Source: Ectopseudomonas mendocina
Lineage (GTDB): Bacteria > Pseudomonadota > Gammaproteobacteria > Pseudomonadales > Pseudomonadaceae
Assembly: GCF_007049795.1 (NCBI RefSeq)
Contig: NZ_SCFY01000001.1
Span: 124,001 to 188,000, forward strand
Direction of reading: 5' to 3'
Length of the DNA stretch: 64,000 nt
Shown here: piece after piece, positions 17,809-28,039 of the stretch
Position numbering within the stretch: the stretch's first letter is position 1
Layout of the letters: each line of letters begins with the position of its first letter
The notes under the pieces: model-generated
What the model was told of the DNA's origin: nothing
Seen by the model: only the letters and a program-made list of their open reading frames with translations
Database searches by the model: none
Position numbers and translations under genes: made by a program

Positions 17809-17881
17809 GCCTTGCCTCTCTCATCTATTCGGGTTGCCGCACGTTCAGCGCGGCATCTTAACTCAGGTGCTGTATCACCGC

Positions 17882-18334
17882 TCAGCGCGCCGCACGCACA
17901 TCGTCAACGCCGCGATTGGCCAACTGGTCGGCACGCTCGTTGCCAGGGTGGCCAGTATGCCCACGCACCCACTGCCAGCTCACCTGATGGCGATTCACTT
18001 CCTCATCCAGTTTCTGCCAGAGATCGGCGTTTTTCACCGGCTCTTTCGAAGCGGTCTTCCAGCCGCGCTTCTTCCAGTTCGGCAACCATTCCTGGATACC
18101 TTTCATCACATACTGCGAGTCGGTCACCAGTTTGACCGAGCACGGCCGGGTCAGCGCGATCAGGCCGGCAATCGCCGCCATCAGCTCCATGCGGTTGTTG
18201 GTGGTATTGGGGTCGCCGCCCCAAAGTTCCTTCTCCACACCTTTGTACACCAGCAGCGCGCCCCAACCTCCGGGACCAGGATTGCCCTTGCAGGCGCCAT
18301 CGGTGTAAATCACCACATCATGGGTTTCAGACAT
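17882..18334 (-). CDS. rnhA: Ribonuclease HI
   Basis: Cleaves RNA in RNA-DNA hybrids. All four metal ligands are visible: [16 protein letters not shown] (Asp12), NRMELMAAI (Glu), VTDSQYV (Asp) and ERADQLAN (Asp), plus the GHTGHPGN loop with the catalytic histidine. The length of 150 residues is typical. It lies 41 bases after a methyltransferase gene and before dnaQ, all on the minus strand. Confidence 0.97.
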   Translation of the reverse strand: MSETHDVVIYTDGACKGNPGPGGWGALLVYKGVEKELWGGDPNTTNNRMELMAAIAGLIALTRPCSVKLVTDSQYVMKGIQEWLPNWKKRGWKTASKEPVKNADLWQKLDEEVNRHQVSWQWVRGHTGHPGNERADQLANRGVDDVRAAR

Positions 18335-18375
18335 TCATAGACTCTGTACAGAATTGTTTGGCCGCAGCCTGGCAA

Positions 18376-19134
18376 TCAATTGTCGAGATCACGCCGACTG
18401 ACCTTCGCCACTGGCATCGGCAGCAACTTGCCCATCGGCTCGCGGCGCGACTGCCGCAACGGACGCAAACCAACCACCAGCTTTCGTGCTACCAACAGGT
18501 AACAACCGGCGCCCGGCAACTGCCAGGCATCGCCCCAGCTCTCCATTCGCCGCAGGCGCGTTTGCCAGGCAAGCGAAGCGAGCGGCGGACGATAGCACCC
18601 GAACCTCCGTTTCTCCAACGCAAAGCCCAGCAAACTCAGCCAGTCGCCGACACGGCTCGGGGCGATGCAACGTGCCTCGGCCAAACCGTCCCGGGCAAAC
18701 AGGCGCCGCACGCCCCAGGCGCTCCAGGGGTGAATCCCCAGAATCAGCAGATGCCCGCCAGGTCTGACGCTACGCGCCGCCTCACGCAACAGGCCGTGGG
18801 GTGACAAGCTGAAATCCAGGCCGTGCTGCAGCACTACCACGTCGGCGGCGTGCTCGCCCAGCGGCCAGGACTGCTCTTCGCAGACGATCTGCACGCCTGG
18901 CATCGGCGCGCCAAGGCGCACGTTGTGCTGGATCTGTCCCGCTTTGGGCGGGCCCTCGGCGCCAGGGCCGTAGCTCACCAGATAACCACCGAAAAAACGC
19001 GCCAGCTCCTCTTCCAGCAAGCGCCGCTCTTCCTCCAGCAACAGTTGGCCGAGCGGCCCGGCAAGCCAGTCGCGCGCCTCGCCGATAAGCTTGAGCCACT
19101 CAGGGTCGGCCTGGGCGAATGCCTCATCAGTCAT
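18376..19134 (-). CDS. SAM-dependent methyltransferase of unknown substrate
   Basis: Class I methyltransferase-like protein of 252 residues. The C-terminal half has the pattern of a Methyltransf_11 domain: VVLQHGLDFSLSPHGLLREAARSVRPGGHLLILGIHPWS (about 100-138), where the conserved post-I and motif III segments are clear. Motif I is weak (VSYGPGAEGPP). It always seems to accompany rnhA, dnaQ and gloB in pseudomonads, with gloB divergent across 72 bases. No specific substrate can be proposed. Confidence 0.85.
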   Translation of the reverse strand: MTDEAFAQADPEWLKLIGEARDWLAGPLGQLLLEEERRLLEEELARFFGGYLVSYGPGAEGPPKAGQIQHNVRLGAPMPGVQIVCEEQSWPLGEHAADVVVLQHGLDFSLSPHGLLREAARSVRPGGHLLILGIHPWSAWGVRRLFARDGLAEARCIAPSRVGDWLSLLGFALEKRRFGCYRPPLASLAWQTRLRRMESWGDAWQLPGAGCYLLVARKLVVGLRPLRQSRREPMGKLLPMPVAKVSRRDLDN

Positions 19135-19206
19135 CGCTGCCTCCGCATGACAGGTTCTGCATGTCCTGTCTAAGATGCACCTTTATCATCAGCTTAGCGA
19201 CCCGCA

Positions 19207-19980
19207 ATGATTAAGATCGACGCGCTGCCCGCCTTCAATGACAACTATATCTGGCTGCTGCAGGACGCCCGCAGCAAGCGCTGCGCCGTGGTCGACCCCG
19301 GCGACGCGGCGCCGGTCATGGCCTGGCTGGAGGCCCGTCCTGACTGGACGCTCAGCGACATCCTGATCACTCACCACCACTTCGATCATGTCGGCGGTGT
19401 CGAAACACTGAAGAACGCCACCGGCGCACGTGTCGCCGGCCCTGCGGCGGAAAAGATCCCGGCCCGTGACCTCGATCTGAGCGACAACGACGAGATCGAC
19501 GTGCTCGGCCTGCGCTTCCAGGTCATGGCCGTGCCTGGCCACACGCTCGGTCATATCGCTTACTACCACGCGGCACAGGACCTGCTGTTCTGCGGTGATA
19601 CCCTGTTCGCAGGCGGATGTGGCCGCCTGTTCGAAGGCACCCCGCAACAGATGCATCAGTCTCTCAGCCGCCTGGCGGCCCTGCCCGCCCGTACCCTGGT
19701 GTACTGCACCCACGAATACACCTTGAGCAACCTGCGCTTCGCCCACGCCGTCGAGCCGGACAATGCACGCTTGAACGAACGCCTGGCCGAAGTGACCCGC
19801 TGGCGCGACGAAGGCCGCATCAGCCTGCCGTCGAACATCGAACTGGAACTGGCCACCAATCCTTTCCTGCGTGTTGGCGAACCTTCGGTCCTCGCTGCGA
19901 CCAACGGACGCGATGACCGGCAGTCGAGCGAGCCAAGCGCCGTATTCGCTAGCCTGCGCGCCTGGAAAGACAAGTTCTAG
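19207..19980 (+). CDS. gloB: Hydroxyacylglutathione hydrolase (glyoxalase II)
   Basis: Metallo-beta-lactamase fold enzyme that hydrolyses S-D-lactoylglutathione in methylglyoxal detoxification. The binuclear metal motif [10 protein letters not shown] lies at 55-64, the next histidine in [12 protein letters not shown], then [19 protein letters not shown], and the glutathione-binding [13 protein letters not shown]; all are standard glyoxalase II features. 257 residues, a normal length. About 120 bases separate it from mltD on the same strand. Confidence 0.96.
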   Translation: MIKIDALPAFNDNYIWLLQDARSKRCAVVDPGDAAPVMAWLEARPDWTLSDILITHHHFDHVGGVETLKNATGARVAGPAAEKIPARDLDLSDNDEIDVLGLRFQVMAVPGHTLGHIAYYHAAQDLLFCGDTLFAGGCGRLFEGTPQQMHQSLSRLAALPARTLVYCTHEYTLSNLRFAHAVEPDNARLNERLAEVTRWRDEGRISLPSNIELELATNPFLRVGEPSVLAATNGRDDRQSSEPSAVFASLRAWKDKF

Positions 19981-20100
19981 CTGCTGGGAAAAGGTCGACA
20001 AGCCCGCAAAAGACCAGTCCAAGACTGGTGAAAACTTGACCAGCACCGCCTCGATTCCTAGAATCGCCCGAATTTTTCGTCGGGATGAACACCTCAGCCA

Positions 20101-21675
20101 ATGCCTTTATCATCACGCAAGCCATTGAATATAAAGGCATTGGCGCGAAGCTCTCGAGCGCTCGCAGTGATGTTTTGCATGATCCTGGCCGGTTGTCAGA
20201 GCCTGCCCAGCGACACCCCGGATCGCTCTGCCGATACCTCCCGCGCCATCGGCATGGAACGTGAGCCCGAGTGGCTCAACAGCGAAGTCAAACCCCGCGA
20301 ATACACCGATATCTGGGAGCGCATGCGCGACGGTTTCAAGCTGCAAGACCAGATAGGCATCAACCCGCGCATCGAGCGCGTACGCCTTTGGTACGCCAGC
20401 AATCCGAAGCATGTCGACACCGTCAGCGAACGTAGCGCCCCCTACATCCACTACATCGTCGAACGCCTGGCTGAACGCGACATGCCGATGGAGCTGGCGC
20501 TGCTGCCGGTGATCGAAAGCGCTTACGACCCACTGGCCTATTCTTCGGCGCACGCGGTCGGCCTCTGGCAGTTCATTCCGTCTACCGGCCGTTACTACAA
20601 CCTGCGCCAGACCAACTGGTACGACGGTCGCCGCGACGTCACCGCCTCAACCCAGGCCGCACTCAACTATCTCAGCCGCCTGCACGAAATGTTCAACGGC
20701 GACTGGTTACTCGCACTGGCTGCCTACAACGCTGGCGAAGGCCGTATCAGTCGCGCCATCGAACGCAACGAGAAGCTCGGCCTGCCCAGCGACTACTGGA
20801 ACCTGTCGCTGCCCAAGGAAACCGAAGACTACGTGCCCAAGCTACTGGCGCTGTCACAGGTAATCCTGACGCCGGAAGCCTATAGCGTGACCCTCTCGCC
20901 GATCGCCAACGAACCCTACTTCGAACAGATCGCGATCAAGCAGCACATGGATCTGGCCCGCGTCGCCAAGCTTGCCGACCTGGATGAACAGGAACTGCTG
21001 CAGCTCAACCCGGCCTATAAGCGCGGCATTACCCTCGATGGCCCGCAACATCTGCTGGTACCAACCGACAAAGCCGAGATGCTCAGCGCCAACCTGGCCT
21101 TGATGAAACCGCAGGAAATGGTCGACTGGCAGAGTTACACCGTGCGCTCCGGCGATAGCCTGCACGCCATTGCCAATCGTCATCACCTTTCAGTGAACAT
21201 GCTCAAGGACGTCAATCGCCTGAGCAGCAACAACCTGAGCATCGGCCAGGTACTGACCATTCCAGGCAAACCTGGCACGCAGCCGAGCGAGCCGCTGTAT
21301 CAACAGCGCGACACCGCGCAGAGCGTGGCCAGCCGCACCTATCAAGTGAAGAACGGCGACAACCTGTGGCAGATCGCTCGCGCCAACCAGGTCGCCGTGC
21401 ATGATCTGAAGCGCTGGAACAAGCTGCAGGGCAATGATTTGAAAGTCGGCCAGGTGCTCACCCTGGCCGCCGCCGATAGCAGCGCGCGTGTCGCCAGCAC
21501 CGCTCGCAGCACCTCCAGCTCGCGCGACAAGGCCACCTACTACCGCGTGCAGCATGGTGATTCGCTGTACGTCATCGCCAAGCGCTTCAAGATCGACCTC
21601 AAGCGCCTGCAAGCCTGGAACCCACGCAGCAGCAGGCTGCAACCGGGGGAAATGCTGACCCTCTATCTGCCGTGA
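20101..21675 (+). CDS. mltD: Membrane-bound lytic murein transglycosylase D
   Basis: Outer-membrane lipoprotein that cleaves peptidoglycan to 1,6-anhydroMurNAc products. N-terminal signal with lipobox LAGC (Cys near residue 32), then the family 1D lytic transglycosylase domain with catalytic Glu in LLPVIESAYDPLAYSSAHAVGLWQF (about 138-162) and AYNAGEGRI. The C-terminus has three LysM domains (starting YTVRSGDSLHAIA, YQVKNGDNLWQIA and YRVQHGDSLYVIA) that bind glycan; E. coli MltD has two. Its stop codon abuts that of the convergent next gene with no spare base. Confidence 0.95.
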   Translation: MPLSSRKPLNIKALARSSRALAVMFCMILAGCQSLPSDTPDRSADTSRAIGMEREPEWLNSEVKPREYTDIWERMRDGFKLQDQIGINPRIERVRLWYASNPKHVDTVSERSAPYIHYIVERLAERDMPMELALLPVIESAYDPLAYSSAHAVGLWQFIPSTGRYYNLRQTNWYDGRRDVTASTQAALNYLSRLHEMFNGDWLLALAAYNAGEGRISRAIERNEKLGLPSDYWNLSLPKETEDYVPKLLALSQVILTPEAYSVTLSPIANEPYFEQIAIKQHMDLARVAKLADLDEQELLQLNPAYKRGITLDGPQHLLVPTDKAEMLSANLALMKPQEMVDWQSYTVRSGDSLHAIANRHHLSVNMLKDVNRLSSNNLSIGQVLTIPGKPGTQPSEPLYQQRDTAQSVASRTYQVKNGDNLWQIARANQVAVHDLKRWNKLQGNDLKVGQVLTLAAADSSARVASTARSTSSSRDKATYYRVQHGDSLYVIAKRFKIDLKRLQAWNPRSSRLQPGEMLTLYLP

Positions 21676-23118
21676 TCAGCGCCTGCTGATCGCCTCCAGA
21701 CAACGCCCCGCCAATTGCGTGAAGAGCTGAAACGCCGCGAACTGCTCATGCCGCAGCGCCCGCCCGGACAGCCGACTGTCGGCATATAGCACGCCGATTT
21801 CCCGAGTACCCGCGATGATCGGCGCGATGAAGAACATGCCAGCGCCAAGACTGCGCCGAATCGGCTGGGTCACCAGCTCGGCCAGGTTGTAGCTGGCGGG
21901 CACGCCCATCCAGATCGCCTCACGATGGCGCAGCGCATAACTGAAGATATGCGGCTGCTCTACCTGCTCGGTCGGCAGTACGAAGTCCTCCAGCCATTGC
22001 TGCGACTTTTCACCGATCACCCGCTTGGCGCGAAAGCGGCTCTGCCCATCGGCCAGAACCGTGAGCATCACCCGCTCCAGGCCAGCGCCCCGATGCAGGC
22101 CTTTGAGCAAGGTGTCGAGCACCAGCCCGACATCGGCCCTGGAATTGACCATCAGGCCGAGATCCTGCAGTGCCTGCTGCATCACCAACAGATCCGGCTG
22201 CAGCAAACGCGCACGACGCTCTTCCTGCTGCTGAAGAATCTGCTCGGGATCGGTATTGGGAATCAGCCGGCACAACTTGCTGGCACCGAAGGTCGAGGCG
22301 ACCTTCACCGCTTCATCAGCACTGGCCAGCACCTGCTGCAGGGTTTCCTCCGGAGTCAGGTCGATAAACGCCGCTACCTTGCCCAGCACGCCCTCCATTT
22401 CCGCACAATCCCAGCCACCGAGCGCCGCCTCACTGATACGCACGCCCAACTGTACGGCGTAGGCAGCTGGATCATGCTGGCTGGCGCCTGCCTGGGCGAG
22501 GATGGCCGTCTCGCCCAGGTTCCAGCTTTTCAGCAACGCCTGGGTAAGTTGACGAAAGCTGGCACCGAGCACCTCACGCACCGCTTCATCGACATCGACA
22601 CCAGGGCGCTCAAGGGCATCGGCCAGTTCATCAGCCTGCGCCCCACCACAGCCCCAGAACGCCAGCTCGCCCAGGTGATGGAGCAGTGCAGCGATGAATA
22701 CCTCTTCGCTGTGCCCGGAAATGACATAGCCAGCCAGGTTGCGCGCCTGCACCGCGGCATGGAAAGAACGCGCGAGCAATGTCTGCAGCTGCTCTCGCGG
22801 CGCACGAGTGAGCAGCCCGTCGATCAGGCTCACAGAAAGGCTGATCAGGCGCACGTTGTCGAAGCCGATCAGGACAATGGCTCGCGAGATGGTCTTGATG
22901 GTTTCCTGGGACGGGTTGTAGTAGACGCTGTTGCCGACTCGCAGCACCTTGCTGGTCAGCGCCGCATCACGCAGCAACACATCGGCCAACTGCTGCACCG
23001 AGGCAGAATCCTGCTGCGCGAGGCGTTGCAGATCCTGCACGACGGCAGCCAGCGCGGGCAGTTCGGCTTGGTTCAGGCGATCGATCCATGACTGCAAACC
23101 ATGGCTTCGTTCCGACAA
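21676..23118 (-). CDS. HDOD-domain signalling protein with C-terminal GAF-like domain
   Basis: About 480 residues. N-terminal HDOD domain (LPALAAVVQDLQRLAQQDSASVQQLADVLLRDAALTSKVLRVGNSVYYN...) of the class found in regulators of motility, stress and c-di-GMP signalling; the metal-binding HD pair of true HD phosphodiesterases is not evident in HDOD domains. The C-terminal third (about 320-480) looks like a GAF domain with a redox/ligand pocket (GMFFIAPIIAGTREIGVLYAD). The start is chosen at TTG 23118, which has GAGGG seven bases upstream; an ATG at 23157 is the alternative, with a weak ribosome site. Divergent from the npp operon. Confidence 0.8.
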   Translation of the reverse strand: MSERSHGLQSWIDRLNQAELPALAAVVQDLQRLAQQDSASVQQLADVLLRDAALTSKVLRVGNSVYYNPSQETIKTISRAIVLIGFDNVRLISLSVSLIDGLLTRAPREQLQTLLARSFHAAVQARNLAGYVISGHSEEVFIAALLHHLGELAFWGCGGAQADELADALERPGVDVDEAVREVLGASFRQLTQALLKSWNLGETAILAQAGASQHDPAAYAVQLGVRISEAALGGWDCAEMEGVLGKVAAFIDLTPEETLQQVLASADEAVKVASTFGASKLCRLIPNTDPEQILQQQEERRARLLQPDLLVMQQALQDLGLMVNSRADVGLVLDTLLKGLHRGAGLERVMLTVLADGQSRFRAKRVIGEKSQQWLEDFVLPTEQVEQPHIFSYALRHREAIWMGVPASYNLAELVTQPIRRSLGAGMFFIAPIIAGTREIGVLYADSRLSGRALRHEQFAAFQLFTQLAGRCLEAISRR

Positions 23119-23243
23119 ATTCGTACCCTCATGGCGTGTCCCTGAAGTGTATGTCATCGCGTGGTAACCGCCCGCCCACCGCTGCACTCTTTTTCCTGTC
23201 CATACAAGCTGTTACTGTACCGCCCCAGAGCCCAAACGCCGCC

Positions 23244-25094
23244 ATGGATCGGATCTCACGCCCGATGCGTCCCCTCCTCCTGCTGTTCCTCAGCCTGGCC
23301 TTGAGCTTTCCCGCCTCTGCGACTATCAGCGAGAGCCACGGCTACGCCCAGTTCGGGACACTCAAGTACCCTGCCAGCTTCAGTCATTTTGACTGGGTCA
23401 ACCCCGATGCGCCCAAAGGTGGCACGTTGCGCATCATGGCGTCCGGTACTTTCGATACGCTCAACCCCTACACACTCAAGGGCAGCAGCCCGATCTCGAC
23501 CGCGCATTTCCTGCAGTACGGCGCCAATGAGCTGAACGAACCCTTGATGGTTGGCACTGGCGCTTACGATCCCTCCGGCGATGAGCCTGCCTCCAGTTAC
23601 GGCCTGATCGCCAAGAGCGTCGAGTACAACGAGGATCGCAGCTGGGTGGTGTTCAATCTGCGCCCCGAAGCGCGCTTTCACGATGGCAAACCGATCACCG
23701 CCTACGATGTTGCCTTCTCCTATCGCCTGCTGCGCAATGACGGCCATCCGCAGTACCGCACCAACCTGCAGGAAGTGAAGCGCGTCGATATCCTCGGTCG
23801 TCACCGCATCCGCTTCGTCTTCAAGCGCGCCGGCAATCCGCTGCTGATCCTGCGCCTGGGCGAACTGCCGGTGCTGCCGCAGCACTACTGGAAAGATCGC
23901 GACTTCAAAAGCACGACATTCGAAGCCCCGCTGGGCAGCGGCCCGTATCGCATCGTCCAGGTCGTGCCTGGCCGGCGCCTGGTGTTCGAACGGGTGAAAG
24001 ACTGGTGGGGCAAGGACCTGCCGGTCAATCGTGGCAAGTACAACTTCGACCGCGTCGAAGTGGAGTTCTACCGCGACAACCATGTCGCCTTCGAAGCCTT
24101 CAAGGCCGGCGAATTCGACTTCTACATCGAGAACCAAGCGAAGAACTGGAGCAACGGCTACCGCTTCCCAGCCGTGATCCGCGGCGACGTGATTCGCGCC
24201 GAGATACCGCACCAGATCCCGACGCAGACCCAGGCCCTGTTCATGAACACGCGCCGCGAGCTGTTCAGCGACCGCAGGGTGCGCGAAGCGTTGGGGCTGA
24301 TGTTCGATTTTGAATGGACCAATCGCACACTGTTCAACAATGCCTACGTACGCGCCGCCAGTTACTACCCCAACAGCGAATTCTCGGCCACCGGCAAACC
24401 CGAAGGCGCAGAGTGGTTGCTGCTGTCGCCTCACCGCGACAAGCTGCCCGCGCGCCTGCTCACCGAGCCACTGACACAACCGGTAACCGATGGCCGCGGT
24501 ATCCCCCGGGAAACCTTGCGCCGCGCCCTCGGTCTATTGGCCGACGCCGGCTGGAAGCCTTCCGGCCAGGAGTTGCGTAATGCTCGCGGTCAACGACTCG
24601 AGTTCGAGATCATGCTGGTCAACCCCAGCCTCGAACGCATTCTCCAACCCTATATCGCCAACCTCGCCAGTATCGGCATACGCGCCAACCTGCGCACTGT
24701 CGACCGCGCCCAATACAAGCAGCGCCTTGACCAGTTCGACTACGACATGATCCTGCTGACCCTGCCGCAAACCCTCAGCCCAGGCCTGGAGCAATCGCTG
24801 TATTTCCATTCCAGCCAAGTGAACATCAAGGGCGGCAAGAACTATGCGGGCGTCAATGATCCGGTGGTCGACGAGATGATCGACAAGCTGCTCTCGGCGC
24901 AGACGCGGGACGAACAGGTAGCCGCCGCACGGGCCCTTGATCGGGTCCTGCTCTGGCAGCACTACAGCATTCCCAACTGGTACATCAATTATCACCGCCT
25001 GGCGTACCGCAACCGGTTCGCCTTCGTCACCACGCCGCCCTACACCCTGGCCCTGCGCACCTGGTGGCTGAAGCCCACGGAGAACGCTCGATGA
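23244..25094 (+). CDS. nppA1: Peptide ABC transporter substrate-binding protein, first copy (NppA1/YejA-like)
   Basis: Periplasmic family 5 solute-binding protein. Signal peptide RPLLLLFLSLALSFPASA, then [34 protein letters not shown], the YejA-type entry, and the RFHDGKPITAYDVAFSYRLL signature of the family. In P. aeruginosa the NppA1A2BCD system takes up peptidyl-nucleoside antibiotics and some peptides; E. coli YejABEF imports microcin C. The start is uncertain between ATG 23244 and ATG 23265; neither has a good ribosome site. Its TGA overlaps the ATG of the next gene. Confidence 0.88.
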   Translation: MDRISRPMRPLLLLFLSLALSFPASATISESHGYAQFGTLKYPASFSHFDWVNPDAPKGGTLRIMASGTFDTLNPYTLKGSSPISTAHFLQYGANELNEPLMVGTGAYDPSGDEPASSYGLIAKSVEYNEDRSWVVFNLRPEARFHDGKPITAYDVAFSYRLLRNDGHPQYRTNLQEVKRVDILGRHRIRFVFKRAGNPLLILRLGELPVLPQHYWKDRDFKSTTFEAPLGSGPYRIVQVVPGRRLVFERVKDWWGKDLPVNRGKYNFDRVEVEFYRDNHVAFEAFKAGEFDFYIENQAKNWSNGYRFPAVIRGDVIRAEIPHQIPTQTQALFMNTRRELFSDRRVREALGLMFDFEWTNRTLFNNAYVRAASYYPNSEFSATGKPEGAEWLLLSPHRDKLPARLLTEPLTQPVTDGRGIPRETLRRALGLLADAGWKPSGQELRNARGQRLEFEIMLVNPSLERILQPYIANLASIGIRANLRTVDRAQYKQRLDQFDYDMILLTLPQTLSPGLEQSLYFHSSQVNIKGGKNYAGVNDPVVDEMIDKLLSAQTRDEQVAAARALDRVLLWQHYSIPNWYINYHRLAYRNRFAFVTTPPYTLALRTWWLKPTENAR

Positions 25095-26950
25095 CCCACC
25101 CGCTGCGCAGTTTCCTGCTCCACGGTAGCAGCCTCATTCTGCTCGGCCTGGCCGGCCTCGCCTTCGCCGCCCCCAAGCATGCCGTCACCCTCTACGACGA
25201 GCCGCCCAAATATCCCGCCAACTTCACGCACTTCGAATACACCAACCCCGACGCGCCCAAGGGCGGCACCTTTCGCGAAGCGGGTTTCGGTGGCTTCGAC
25301 AGCCTCAACCCCTTCATCAGCAAGGGGGTGGCCGCCGACGAGATCAATCTGATCTACGACACCCTTGCTGTGCAGAGCATGGACGAGCCGTTCACTGCCT
25401 ACGGACTGGTGGCGGAAAAGATCGAGAAGGCACCTGACAACGCCTGGGTGCGCTTCCTGATACGCAAGGAAGCCCGCTTCCACGACGGCACGCCGATCAC
25501 CGCCGAAGACGTCAAGTTCACCTTCGATACGCTGATGGAAAAAGGCGCGCCGATGTACCGCGGCTACTACGCCGATGTCGAAGAGGTGGAAGTGGAATCG
25601 CCGCACAGCGTGCGCTTCGTGTTCAAGCACGCCGGCAACCGTGAGCTGCCGCTGATCGTCGGCCAACTGCCGGTGCTACCCAAGCACTGGTGGGCCGAGC
25701 GCGACTTCGCCAAGAGCAATCTCGAGGTGCCGCTGGGCAGCGGCCCATACAAGGTCGGTCGTGTTCAGGCCGGTCGTAGCATCCGCTACGACCGGGTCGA
25801 CGACTGGTGGGCCAAGGACCTGCCCGTGAGACGTGGGTTCTATAATTTCGACACTATCCAGATCGACTACTACCGCGACAACACCGTAGCTCTGGAAGCG
25901 CTGAAGGCCGGCCAGTTCGACTACTGGCTGGAAACCAGTGCTAAGAACTGGGCCACCGCCTACAACACACCGGCGGTTGCCAACGGCCAGCTGGTCAAGG
26001 AAGAAATCCAGAACCGCAACCCCACCGGGATGCAGGGTTTCATCTTCAACACCCGCCGTCCGCAGTTCCAGGATCGCCGCGTACGTGAAGCACTAGGCCT
26101 GCTGTACGACTTCGAATGGGCCAACAAACGCCTGTTCAACGGCGCCTATTTCCGCACCCGCAGCTACTTCGACAACTCCGAGCTGGGTTCGCAAGGGCTG
26201 CCCGGTGAAGACGAACTGAAGATCCTCGAGCCGCTGCGCGGCAAGATTCCAGCCGAAGTGTTCAGCGAAGAATTCCGCGTACCGGTCACCGACGGCAGCG
26301 GCATCATCCGCGAGCAGCAGCGCCGCGCCTACCAGCTGCTGCAACAGGCTGGCTGGCGTATCGATGGTGATCGCATGCTCGACGCCAGCGGCCAGCCGGT
26401 AAGTTTCGAATTTCTGCTCGCGCAGACCGAATTCGAACGCGTGCTGCTGCCCTTCAAACGCAACCTGGCCGACCTCGGCATCGAGCTGGTGATCCGCCGC
26501 GTTGACGTTTCGCAGTACATCAACCGCCTGCGTTCGCGTGATTTCGACATGATCGTCGGTGGTTTCGGCCAGTCCAACTCGCCGGGCAACGAACAGCGTG
26601 AATACTGGCATTCTTCCAGCGCCGACAACCCTGGCAGCCGCAACTTCATCGGCCTCAAGGACCCGGCCATCGACCAGATCGTCGAAGGGCTGATCAACGC
26701 CAACTCGCGGCAACATCTGATCGCACACACCCGGGCTCTCGACCGCGTGCTGCTGTGGGGCTATTACGTGATCCCCAACTGGCACATCAAGACCTGGCGC
26801 GTCGCCTACTGGAATCGCTTCGAGCATCCGAAAGTGACGCCGCTCTACGATATCGGCTTGCACACCTGGTGGGTACGCCCAGGCCTGGAGCAGCCAAGCG
26901 AGGCCCAGGAGCAAGCCGCCGAACAAGCGACCGAAGAGGCGAAGCAATAA
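25091..26950 (+). CDS. nppA2: Peptide ABC transporter substrate-binding protein, second copy (NppA2/YejA-like)
   Basis: A 619-residue paralogue of the preceding protein: signal peptide ending [37 protein letters not shown], and [20 protein letters not shown]. The ATGA overlap shows translational coupling to nppA1. The two binding proteins share the layout throughout but differ enough that they are old duplicates rather than a recent copy. They probably widen the substrate range of one permease. The C-terminus is a glutamine/glutamate/alanine-rich tail absent from the first copy. Confidence 0.92.
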   Translation: MTHPLRSFLLHGSSLILLGLAGLAFAAPKHAVTLYDEPPKYPANFTHFEYTNPDAPKGGTFREAGFGGFDSLNPFISKGVAADEINLIYDTLAVQSMDEPFTAYGLVAEKIEKAPDNAWVRFLIRKEARFHDGTPITAEDVKFTFDTLMEKGAPMYRGYYADVEEVEVESPHSVRFVFKHAGNRELPLIVGQLPVLPKHWWAERDFAKSNLEVPLGSGPYKVGRVQAGRSIRYDRVDDWWAKDLPVRRGFYNFDTIQIDYYRDNTVALEALKAGQFDYWLETSAKNWATAYNTPAVANGQLVKEEIQNRNPTGMQGFIFNTRRPQFQDRRVREALGLLYDFEWANKRLFNGAYFRTRSYFDNSELGSQGLPGEDELKILEPLRGKIPAEVFSEEFRVPVTDGSGIIREQQRRAYQLLQQAGWRIDGDRMLDASGQPVSFEFLLAQTEFERVLLPFKRNLADLGIELVIRRVDVSQYINRLRSRDFDMIVGGFGQSNSPGNEQREYWHSSSADNPGSRNFIGLKDPAIDQIVEGLINANSRQHLIAHTRALDRVLLWGYYVIPNWHIKTWRVAYWNRFEHPKVTPLYDIGLHTWWVRPGLEQPSEAQEQAAEQATEEAKQ

Positions 26951-26951
26951 C

Positions 26952-28037
26952 ATGCTGGCCTATATTTTTCGCCGCCTGCTGCTGATCATCCCGACCCTAT
27001 TCGGCATTCTGGTCATCAACTTCATCATCATCCAGGCCGCACCAGGGGGCCCGGTCGAGCAGATGATCGCCAAGCTGGAAGGTTTCGATGCGGCTGCCGG
27101 CGGCGCCACGGGGCGTATCGGCGGCGGTGGCGCCGAAGTGTCGGTGGCCGGCTCCAACTACCGCGGCGCCCAGGGCCTCGACCCACAGCTGATCGCCGAG
27201 ATCGAGAAAATGTACGGTTTCGACAAGTCGGCGCCGGAGCGTTTCTGGATCATGCTCAAGAACTACGCGCAGCTGGACTTCGGCTCCAGCTTCTTCCGTG
27301 ACGCCCAGGTCATAGACCTGATCATCGAGAAGATGCCGGTGTCGATTTCACTCGGTCTCTGGAGCACCCTGATCATGTATCTGGTCTCCATCCCGCTGGG
27401 CATCGCCAAGGCCACCCGCCACGGCAGCGCCTTCGACGTCTGGACCAGTTCAGCGATCATCGTCGGCTATGCCATCCCGGCGTTCCTCTTCGCCATCCTG
27501 CTGATCGTGCTGTTCGCCGGCGGCAGCTACTGGGACTGGTTCCCGCTACGCGGCCTGACCTCGAACAACTTCGAGCAGCTCAGCCTCGGCGGCAAGATTC
27601 TCGACTATCTCTGGCACCTGGTACTGCCGGTCACAGCCCTGGTCATTGGTAACTTCGCCACCCTGACCTTGCTGACCAAGAACAGCTTCCTCGACGAGAT
27701 CAACAAACAGTACGTGGTGACCGCCCGCGCCAAGGGCCTGACCAACCACCGCGTGCTCTACGGGCACGTGTTCCGTAACGCCATGCTGCTGATCATCGCC
27801 GGCTTCCCCGCGGCCTTCATCGGCATCTTCTTCACTGGTTCCCTGCTGATCGAGGTGATCTTCTCGCTCGACGGCTTGGGCCTGATGAGCTTCGAGGCAG
27901 CGATCAACCGCGACTATCCGGTGGTGTTCGGCACCCTGTTCATCTTCACCTTGCTGGGGCTGATCGTGAAATTGATCGGTGACATCACCTACACCCTGGT
28001 CGATCCACGCATCGACTTCGAAAGTCGGGAGGGTTGA
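26952..28037 (+). CDS. nppB: Peptide ABC transporter permease (NppB/YejB)
   Basis: Inner-membrane DppB-type permease of 361 residues with about six membrane segments. First segment at residues 10-30, a periplasmic insertion ([20 protein letters not shown]..., about 46-68) typical of YejB, and the EAA loop [20 protein letters not shown] near 256-275 that contacts the ATPase. Starts one base after the nppA2 stop. Confidence 0.94.
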   Translation: MLAYIFRRLLLIIPTLFGILVINFIIIQAAPGGPVEQMIAKLEGFDAAAGGATGRIGGGGAEVSVAGSNYRGAQGLDPQLIAEIEKMYGFDKSAPERFWIMLKNYAQLDFGSSFFRDAQVIDLIIEKMPVSISLGLWSTLIMYLVSIPLGIAKATRHGSAFDVWTSSAIIVGYAIPAFLFAILLIVLFAGGSYWDWFPLRGLTSNNFEQLSLGGKILDYLWHLVLPVTALVIGNFATLTLLTKNSFLDEINKQYVVTARAKGLTNHRVLYGHVFRNAMLLIIAGFPAAFIGIFFTGSLLIEVIFSLDGLGLMSFEAAINRDYPVVFGTLFIFTLLGLIVKLIGDITYTLVDPRIDFESREG

Positions 28038-28039
28038 GC

